From Aliidiomarina quisquiliarum (GTDB taxonomy: Bacteria; Pseudomonadota; Gammaproteobacteria; Enterobacterales; Alteromonadaceae), in assembly GCF_023922585.1 (NCBI RefSeq), contig NZ_JAMFTN010000014.1, forward strand, positions 539,108 to 603,107: a stretch of 64,000 nucleotides of DNA, read 5' to 3'. Position 1 is the first letter of the stretch; each line of letters opens with the position of its first letter. The position numbers and the translations under genes are program-made. Shown here piece by piece: positions 57,985-64,000 of this stretch. A model generated the notes under the pieces. The model saw nothing but the letters and a program-made list of their open reading frames with translations, made no database searches and was not told the origin of the DNA.

Positions 57985-59265
57985 ATGGCTGACCGAAAGG
58001 CCACTTTGCAAGTCGATGGCAATTCAATTGAGCTGCCAATCCTTACAGGTACGGCAGGTTACGATGTAATTGACGTCCGTACACTAGGCAAACACGGTTA
58101 TTTCACTTTTGACCCCGGTTTCCTCGCCACTGGCGCCTGCGAGTCTAAAATCACCTATATCGACGGCGATAAAGGTATTTTATTACACCGTGGTTATCCT
58201 ATCGAGCAATTAGCACTAGAAGCAGATTACCTCGAAGTTTGTTATATGCTTATTCACGGCGAAGCCGCTACTGCAGAAGAATATCAAGCATTCCGCAGTA
58301 CCATTACGAACCACACCATGGTTCACCAAGGGCTGTATAACTTCTTTAATGGTTTCCGTCGCGACTCTCACCCAATGGCTATGTTATGTGCTGTTACTGG
58401 TGCTTTGTCTTCTTTCTACCACGACGACTTAAACATTAATGATCCTAAGCAACGTGTGCGTAGTGCCTACCGTTTGGTAGCAAAAATGCCAACCATTGCC
58501 GCCATGTGCTACAAGCACAGCATTGGGCAACCCTTTGTTTATCCACAAAATAAACTAAGCTACTCTGAGAATTTCTTAAATATGATGTTCTCGGTACCAG
58601 CGGAAGATTATGTAATTAGTCCAACCATTGCGAATGCTATGGACCGCATTTTCATTTTACATGCTGATCACGAGCAAAACGCGTCAACCTCTACAGTACG
58701 TTTAGCAGGCTCTTCTGGTGCTAACCCTTATGCCTGTATCGCTGCGGGTGTTGCCTCACTTTGGGGGCCAGCACACGGCGGAGCAAATGAAGCTTGCTTA
58801 AACATGCTAGAAGAAATTGGCACTGTTGATCGCATTCCTGAGTTTATTGCCAAAGCGAAAGACAAAGACGATCCATTCCGTCTCATGGGCTTTGGCCACC
58901 GGGTGTATAAGAACTTCGACCCGCGTGCAACCGTTATGCGCGATACTTGTCATGAAGTGTTGAACGAACTCAATATCAGCGACCCGTTACTCGACGTAGC
59001 CATGGAGCTAGAGCGTATAGCGCTAGAAGACGAATATTTCATTGAGCGTCAACTCTACCCGAACGTAGACTTCTACTCAGGAATTATTCTAAAAGCTATT
59101 GGTATTCCAACCAGTATGTTTACCGTTATCTTTGCCCTGTCACGCACTGTTGGCTGGATTTCTCACTGGCATGAAATGCTCAGTGAAGACAGCCAGCGCA
59201 TTGGTCGCCCACGCCAGCTTTATACTGGTGAAGCACAGCGAGATTTTGCACCAATTAAAAAATAA
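57985..59265 (+). CDS. gltA: Citrate synthase
   Basis: 426 residues from the ATG at 57985, which follows AAGGAG; it matches the E. coli start (MADxKAxL). Hexameric type II citrate synthase with [20 protein letters not shown] at the NADH-sensitive N-domain, and catalytic residues in [21 protein letters not shown] and [13 protein letters not shown]. Condenses oxaloacetate and acetyl-CoA. Divergent from sdhCDAB, as in enterobacteria. A strong terminator follows. Confidence 0.97.
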   Translation: MADRKATLQVDGNSIELPILTGTAGYDVIDVRTLGKHGYFTFDPGFLATGACESKITYIDGDKGILLHRGYPIEQLALEADYLEVCYMLIHGEAATAEEYQAFRSTITNHTMVHQGLYNFFNGFRRDSHPMAMLCAVTGALSSFYHDDLNINDPKQRVRSAYRLVAKMPTIAAMCYKHSIGQPFVYPQNKLSYSENFLNMMFSVPAEDYVISPTIANAMDRIFILHADHEQNASTSTVRLAGSSGANPYACIAAGVASLWGPAHGGANEACLNMLEEIGTVDRIPEFIAKAKDKDDPFRLMGFGHRVYKNFDPRATVMRDTCHEVLNELNISDPLLDVAMELERIALEDEYFIERQLYPNVDFYSGIILKAIGIPTSMFTVIFALSRTVGWISHWHEMLSEDSQRIGRPRQLYTGEAQRDFAPIKK

Positions 59266-59288
59266 CCAGCAAGTTCGCTTAAATAGAT

Positions 59289-59320
59289 TAAAAGCCGCTT
59301 TTTTAAGCGGCTTTTTTGTT
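59289..59320 (+). terminator. Intrinsic terminator after gltA
   Basis: AAAGCCGCTT (59291-59300), loop TTTT, AAGCGGCTTT (59305-59314), then a T-run. Confidence 0.93.
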
Positions 59321-59358
59321 TATAATCAAACTATTATTAATCGCCTGAGTATGTTGCT

Positions 59359-60156
59359 TTGAGCTCTTCTGCCTTACCCCGTAAACCTGTTTTGGGTATT
59401 TTAAATTTAATGCCAAATAAAGAAGCGACTGAACAGCAGTGGCTGCGCTTAATTGGCCCACAAGCGGCCAATTTTAAGGTGCAGTTTATTACCACCGCTA
59501 GTTACACGTCAAAGCGCACCGACCCTGCTTATTTAAAACAAAAATACCATGCGGGGCTACCCCAGCAACTCGATGCGCTGATTATTACAGGGGCTGCTTT
59601 TGGCCAGAAAAAATATACGGAAATACTGTATTGGCAAGAGCTGTGCGACATTATGGAACAAACCGAAAGGCAGGCTATTCCAGTATTTTATTCTTGCTGG
59701 GCGGCCAATGCAGCGCTGTTTCATAAGTTTGGTATTCCTCGAGTGCAATATCAGCAAAAAGTAAGTGGCGTGTTTCCGCACCAGGTAAATCCACACCCTC
59801 TTACCCAGGGTTTACCTAGCGTATGCAACCTACCTCATTCGCGTAATGCTGAATCGAATCAAGTACTTGTGCAACAACAGCCCCAGCTAAATATTTTATT
59901 GCATGCCGACCAGGCCGGCGCTACTTATATTACCGACCAGCAACAAAACGCATATTTGTTAGCCCACCCTGAATATGAAATAGACACGCTGTATCAAGAA
60001 TACTTACGCGACACTGCTCGGGGCTTAAAGCCACAATTACCCCAATACGACCCCTTTTCTGCCCAACCTAACATGGCAAAAAAAGAGCCGTGCTGGCAAC
60101 AACACGGCTCACTACTATTAACCAATTGGTTTCGCTACATTGGGCTGATTGTTTAG
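59359..60156 (+). CDS. metA: Short MetA-family homoserine O-acyltransferase
   Basis: 265 residues, shorter than E. coli MetA (309) mainly at the N-terminus. ILNLMPNKEATEQQWLRLIG, the acyl-accepting Cys113 in FYSCWAANAAL, and His203/Glu205 in AHPEYEIDT place it in the MetA (HTS) family. It acylates homoserine in the first dedicated step of methionine synthesis. Gly82 in TGAAFG aligns with the E. coli Gly, against Glu in acetyl-specific members, suggesting succinyl-CoA. The only plausible start is TTG at 59359; no good ribosome site is visible. It converges on metY with a 9-nt gap. Confidence 0.82.
   Translation: MSSSALPRKPVLGILNLMPNKEATEQQWLRLIGPQAANFKVQFITTASYTSKRTDPAYLKQKYHAGLPQQLDALIITGAAFGQKKYTEILYWQELCDIMEQTERQAIPVFYSCWAANAALFHKFGIPRVQYQQKVSGVFPHQVNPHPLTQGLPSVCNLPHSRNAESNQVLVQQQPQLNILLHADQAGATYITDQQQNAYLLAHPEYEIDTLYQEYLRDTARGLKPQLPQYDPFSAQPNMAKKEPCWQQHGSLLLTNWFRYIGLIV
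60078..60110 (-). terminator. Intrinsic terminator of metY located inside the metA coding region
   Basis: On the minus strand GAGCCGTG (60110-60103), a 10-nt loop and CACGGCTC (60092-60085) are followed at once by TTTTTTT (60084-60078). The T-run is read on the other strand as the Lys codons of metA (MAKKEP). Confidence 0.7.
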
Positions 60157-60165
60157 AACTGCGCT

Positions 60166-61440
60166 TTAACGGGCTGCCAGCAATGCTTGGTCAACGTCGG
60201 CAATAATGTCGTCAATATGTTCGATACCCACCGAAATACGAATAAGATCTGCCGACACCCCTGTTTTGGCTAGTTCTTCTGTGTTTAATTGACGGTGGGT
60301 AGTCGACGCTGGGTGGCACGCTAACGACTTCGCATCGCCAATATTTACTAGGCGTAGAATCATTTGCAACGCATCTATAAATTTAGGTGCCGCTTCTGCT
60401 CCACCCTTTATACCAAAACTGAGTATTCCCGACGCTTTGCCACTACATACTTTATGAGTAAGCGCATGGTATGGGCTGTCGGGTAAGCCCGCGTAATTAA
60501 CCCAAGACACTTGCGGGTGAGCAACTAAATACTCCGCTAATTTTTGGGCATTTTCACAATGGCGCTCAACCCGTAAAGCCAGGGTTTCAAGACCCTGCAA
60601 AATGTAAAACGCGCTTTGTGCCGCCAGCGCCGCACCTGTATTTCGTAGTGGCACTACTCGCGCTCGGCCAATAAACGCCGCAGCCCCTAACGCTTCCGTA
60701 TACACTACACCATGGTAAGAAGGATCAGGGGTATTTAACTGTGGAAAACGCTCCGCATGGGCGGCCCAATCAAACCGGCCTCCGTCAATAATAGCGCCAC
60801 CTAAAGTGGTGCCGTGGCCGCCAATATATTTCGTTAAACTATGAATAACAATGTGCGCGCCCTGCTCTATGGGCCGGCACAGCACCGGTGTAGCAACGGT
60901 ATTGTCCACCACCAAAGGCACCCCGTGGCGCTCAGCAATTTCAGCCAGCTTGGGAATATCAACAATGTTACCGGCAGGGTTACCAATAGACTCACAGAAA
61001 ATAAACTTGGTACGGTCGTTTATTTGTGCCTCTATGGCAGCAAAATCGTTGGCGTCGGCAAAACGCACATCAATGCCCTGCTGCGGTAACGAATGAGCAA
61101 ATAAGTTATAGGTGCCACCATATAACTGACTAATACTGACAATATTATCACCCACGCTGGCTAAGGTTTGAACCGTATAGGCAATAGCCGACATACCCGA
61201 GGCTACTGCTAAGGCTGCAATACCCCCTTCAATAGCCGCTAGGCGCTCTTCAAGCACCGCATTAGTTGGGTTCATAATGCGTGAATAAATATTGCCCGGA
61301 ACTTTCAAATTAAACAGATCTGCGCCATGTTGCGTACTATCGAAAGTAAATGACGTAGTTTGGTAAATAGGCACAGCAGCAGACTTAGTGGTTTGTTCTG
61401 AACTATAGCCATGATGTAAAGCAAGCGACTCTAAACGCAT
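60166..61440 (-). CDS. metY: O-acetylhomoserine sulfhydrylase (PLP enzyme)
   Basis: 424 residues from the ATG at 61440 (MRLESLALHHGYSSE), preceded by AAAGGA; a longer open frame covers the putative operator and was rejected. The PLP-binding Lys is in IHSLTKYIGGHGTT; YGGTYNLFAHSL and NIYSRIMNPTNAVLEERLAA are conserved. The length and the insert after GGAIIDGG fit MetY rather than MetB (about 386). It makes homocysteine from the acylated homoserine and sulfide. Whether it takes O-acetyl or O-succinyl substrate depends on the MetA next door. Confidence 0.9.
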   Translation of the reverse strand: MRLESLALHHGYSSEQTTKSAAVPIYQTTSFTFDSTQHGADLFNLKVPGNIYSRIMNPTNAVLEERLAAIEGGIAALAVASGMSAIAYTVQTLASVGDNIVSISQLYGGTYNLFAHSLPQQGIDVRFADANDFAAIEAQINDRTKFIFCESIGNPAGNIVDIPKLAEIAERHGVPLVVDNTVATPVLCRPIEQGAHIVIHSLTKYIGGHGTTLGGAIIDGGRFDWAAHAERFPQLNTPDPSYHGVVYTEALGAAAFIGRARVVPLRNTGAALAAQSAFYILQGLETLALRVERHCENAQKLAEYLVAHPQVSWVNYAGLPDSPYHALTHKVCSGKASGILSFGIKGGAEAAPKFIDALQMILRLVNIGDAKSLACHPASTTHRQLNTEELAKTGVSADLIRISVGIEHIDDIIADVDQALLAAR

Positions 61441-61809
61441 GGAGCATTTCCTTTCTTTATTGTTGATTACGTTATTAACACCAATATCAATATAGCCATC
61501 TAGGCGGCTAAAAGATAGTGTTGTTTTTGTAATTATTTTCAACTGTGTGCTGAAGTCTGTATAAAGCGTGCAGTATTACTTGATGGTTAGTGAAGTAACT
61601 TTTAGCGTAAAGCACTAATAATTAGCCTAAAAATTAATTGTTACACTTCTTGGCTATCCTTCTAATGAGAATATATTAATATAGAATCAATCTGTTACCG
61701 CACTTTTGTCAGATTGGCACAGTAGCTGCAAACATCACTACAAGAACAACCACAGAAAAACAAAATGCCTAGCATTTTGCCGATATAATTAATGAGCCAG
61801 AGGCTATTT
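61441..61809. other. Divergent intergenic region metY / RND adaptor
   Basis: 369 bp without a gene, AT-rich. It holds the candidate MetJ site near metY (61494-61509). Towards the adaptor gene I see only AGAGG before 61810 and no convincing promoter. Confidence 0.6.
61494..61509. promoter_or_regulatory. Candidate tandem MetJ operator upstream of metY
   Basis: AGCCATCTAGGCGGCT matches two adjacent MetJ boxes (AGACGTCTAGACGTCT) at 12 of 16 positions on either strand. It lies 54-69 nt before the metY start codon. MetJ with S-adenosylmethionine represses methionine genes in gammaproteobacteria; metJ itself is not in the window. Confidence 0.5.
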
Positions 61810-62880
61810 ATGACACAACGAAATATTTTTTCCGCAGCTGCAACCACCATTGTTATCGCACTTGCGCTTCTGCTAACCGCCTGTGGCAATATGGAGTCTC
61901 GGACTAAAAAAGCAGAGGTTGAAGTAGACGAACCTGGTGCTCCTGTTGAAACCATAGTAGTTGCCCAGGGCCGTATTCGCGCATCATTTACCGCTAGTGC
62001 CATTTTAGAAGCGGAAGAAAGCACCGACGTAGTGCCCCGCGTAAACGGTATTATTGAAAACATATTTGTTGAAGAAGGCGACTACGTAGAAAAAGGACAA
62101 CCATTAGCCCAGCTTGAATCAAGCCGTTACGCCTTAGCTGTAGCGCAAATAGAAGCTGAACTGCGTAACGTTCGCCAAGAGCTAGAGCGTAATCAGCAGC
62201 TCGCGCAGCGCCAGCTGGTAAGTGCCGACTCGGTTAGCCGCCTGCAGTCGCAGCAAGACGCCCTCGTGGCACGCCTCGACTTAGCCAAAATCGACTTGGC
62301 AGAAACGACTGTTCGCGCACCTATTAGCGGCCATATTTCACGCCGGTACGCTCGTACTGGACGCCTTATTCAAGCCTGGCAGCCAGAAAGCATGTTTCAT
62401 ATTGTTGATAGTTCACTACTGCGTGCCACCGTGCATTTACCAGAACACGCACTAACCCATGTACGCCCTGGTTTGCCCGCCGACTTACAATTACAAGCGT
62501 TACCTGGCGAGCCTATTACCGCCACCGTGGCCCGTGTTAGCCCTGTTATTGACTCAGGCTCGGGCACCTTTCGCACCGTACTTTCTATTGTAAACAACGA
62601 CTTTAAACTGCGGGCAGGCATGTTCTCTCGCATTCAATTGCATTACGCCGAGCGCGACAACGTGGTACGTATTCCACAAGACGCCCTTATTCGTATCGAC
62701 AATCAGTCGCATGTGTTTATTGTTGAAGAAGGTACTGCTAAGCGCACTAACGTGGTAACAGGCTTACAAGACGGCGGCTGGTTTGAGGTAGTAGAAGGGT
62801 TGTCTGCTGGCAGCGTGCTCATTGTTACCGGCCAAAACAACTTACGTGACGGTGCTAAAGTTGAGGCTATTGCCCTATGA
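61810..62880 (+). CDS. RND efflux periplasmic adaptor (membrane fusion protein), lipoprotein
   Basis: 356 residues from the ATG at 61810, with AGAGG six nt before it. The signal ends in the lipobox LLLTACG (Cys about 24), so it is probably a lipid-anchored adaptor. Barrel-sandwich halves (NIFVEEGDYVEKGQPLAQLE and TTVRAPISGHISRR) flank a coiled-coil hairpin (about 95-150), followed by a beta-barrel and the membrane-proximal domain. It links the permease encoded next to an outer-membrane channel not in the window. It overlaps the permease gene by 4 nt. Confidence 0.93.
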   Translation: MTQRNIFSAAATTIVIALALLLTACGNMESRTKKAEVEVDEPGAPVETIVVAQGRIRASFTASAILEAEESTDVVPRVNGIIENIFVEEGDYVEKGQPLAQLESSRYALAVAQIEAELRNVRQELERNQQLAQRQLVSADSVSRLQSQQDALVARLDLAKIDLAETTVRAPISGHISRRYARTGRLIQAWQPESMFHIVDSSLLRATVHLPEHALTHVRPGLPADLQLQALPGEPITATVARVSPVIDSGSGTFRTVLSIVNNDFKLRAGMFSRIQLHYAERDNVVRIPQDALIRIDNQSHVFIVEEGTAKRTNVVTGLQDGGWFEVVEGLSAGSVLIVTGQNNLRDGAKVEAIAL

Positions 62881-64000
62881 AACTACCTCAAATTGCCGTA
62901 AACCGCCCCGTTACTGTGGTTATGTTTACCCTTGCTATTGTACTATTTGGCATGGTGGCACTAGGTCGCTTGCCTGTAACTCTATTGCCCGATTTAAGCT
63001 ACCCCACTTTAACAGTGCGAACCACCTACCCCGGTGCTGCACCTGCTGAAGTAGAACAGCTAATTAACCGCCCAGTGGAAGAATCGCTGGGTACGGTTCG
63101 TGGTGTACGCGAAATTACCTCCTATGCCCGGGCTAATCAGTCTGACATTGTGATGGAATTCGCTTGGGGCACCAACATGGACATAGCCGCCATTGAAGTG
63201 CGCGAAAAGCTAGACATGGTGCCTATTCCACTAGATATAGAAAAACCAATTATTTTGCGCTTCAACCCCAACATGGAGCCTATGATGCGCTTTGCCGTAA
63301 GTGGCGACGAAGACTTACAGCGCATGCGCCGCTATGCCGACGAAGAGCTTAAACGTAGCTTTGAAAGCATTGAAGGAGTTGCTGCCGTACGTACAGGCGG
63401 CGGGCTTGAAGACGAAGTTCATATTCTTATCGACGAAGCCATTACCAGCCAACTGAATATTACCCCCGAAATGGTAGTGCAACGCCTACGGGCTGAAAAC
63501 ATTAACCAAGCCGGCGGCCGCGTACAAAGTGGCCGTTTAGAGTTCTTGGTGCGCACCATTAACCAGTTTCAAGATCTCGACGATATGCGCGAGATTTACA
63601 TCACCTCTATTAATGGCAACCCCATTAAGCTGGGCGACTTAGCCGAAGTGCGCATGGGCAATAAAGACCGTACTTCCATTAGCCGCGTAAATGGTGAAGA
63701 AGCTATTGAACTCAATTTATATCGTGAAGGCGACGCCAACACCGTAGCGGTAGCCGATACCGTATACAAACGCTTAGCCTTTATTAACAAGAATTTACCC
63801 CAAGGATATGAAATTGGTTTGCTGAGTGACCAGTCGCAGTTTATTCGTAATGCCATTGGGTCGGTAAAAAGCAATGCGGTGGTAGGTGGTTTACTCGCCA
63901 TGTTGGTTATTTTGCTATTCCTACGCCAATTAAAGCCCACGTTAATTATTTCCATCGCTATTCCTATTTCTATTGTCGCCACCTTCTTTCTCATGTATTC
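62877..64000 (+). CDS. RND efflux permease, N-terminal part (cut by window edge)
   Basis: The first 374 codons, running off at 64000. MKLPQIAVNRPVTVVMFTLA begins the first membrane helix, and LPVTLLPDLSYPTLTVRT with YPGAAPAEVEQLINRPVEES is the standard RND porter opening; the second helix begins near VGGLLAMLVILLFLRQLKPT. RND permeases use the proton gradient to expel drugs, dyes or metals. The sequence resembles the multidrug (HAE) branch; the substrate cannot be told. The ATG overlaps the adaptor stop. Confidence 0.94.
   Translation, partial: MKLPQIAVNRPVTVVMFTLAIVLFGMVALGRLPVTLLPDLSYPTLTVRTTYPGAAPAEVEQLINRPVEESLGTVRGVREITSYARANQSDIVMEFAWGTNMDIAAIEVREKLDMVPIPLDIEKPIILRFNPNMEPMMRFAVSGDEDLQRMRRYADEELKRSFESIEGVAAVRTGGGLEDEVHILIDEAITSQLNITPEMVVQRLRAENINQAGGRVQSGRLEFLVRTINQFQDLDDMREIYITSINGNPIKLGDLAEVRMGNKDRTSISRVNGEEAIELNLYREGDANTVAVADTVYKRLAFINKNLPQGYEIGLLSDQSQFIRNAIGSVKSNAVVGGLLAMLVILLFLRQLKPTLIISIAIPISIVATFFLMY

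Overview
The window is chromosomal DNA of a marine-type gammaproteobacterium, most likely of the Alteromonadales (Idiomarina-like). The reasons are the gene orders (thrS-infC-rpmI-rplT-pheS-pheT-ihfA; gltA divergent from sdhCDAB-sucABCD), an ArgH protein fused to an N-acetylglutamate synthase domain as known from marine gammaproteobacteria, and an infC gene that starts at AUU. Nearly all of the sequence is coding. No rRNA, tRNA, CRISPR array, prophage or insertion sequence was seen.

Layout. 1-3.5 kb: a photolyase (cut by the left edge) and a DUF523-DUF1722 protein, divergent from a Lon-N-domain protein and an ECF sigma/ChrR-type anti-sigma pair; together these look like a photo-oxidative stress module. 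3.5-10.5 kb: the thrS-infC-rpmI-rplT / pheS-pheT-ihfA translation block. 10.8-14.3 kb: a DMT transporter, riboflavin synthase, a DUF3080 lipoprotein and a lipid-kinase-like protein. 14.3-20.1 kb: a short-Q-loop (CIO-type) cytochrome bd oxidase, cydAB, with its assembly exporter cydDC. 20.9-26.8 kb: argC-B-F-G-H(A), arginine synthesis. 26.9-30.2 kb: a secreted protein of unknown function, a YgjP-type metallohydrolase and a prolyl oligopeptidase lipoprotein.

30.4-33.6 kb is an accessory-looking patch: a secreted zincin metalloprotease with a Calx-beta domain, interrupted by two mutually compensating frameshifts, and a Fic protein whose catalytic His is Gln. 33.6-37.9 kb: sbcDC. 38.0-42.8 kb: a tight operon of acyl-CoA dehydrogenase, APH-type kinase, histidine phosphatase, SDR and alpha/beta hydrolase. 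It resembles the kinase plus dehydrogenase halves of human ACAD10/11 and is the best candidate here for an incompletely described pathway. 42.9-47.6 kb: a cyclic-nucleotide-binding protein and a menA-like gene leading frdABCD, preceded by a near-perfect FNR box. 47.7-59.3 kb: sucDCBA, sdhBADC and gltA, the TCA core; SucB carries two lipoyl domains. 59.4-61.5 kb: a short MetA-family acyltransferase convergent with metY, with a candidate MetJ operator before metY. 61.8-64 kb: an RND efflux adaptor and permease, the latter cut by the right edge.

Taken together the genes describe a respiratory heterotroph. It combines a full oxidative TCA segment with a bd-type oxidase for low oxygen and a quinol-fumarate reductase co-transcribed with a likely menaquinone prenyltransferase. 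Coordinates of start codons were adjusted where ribosome binding sites or family comparison favoured a different start.
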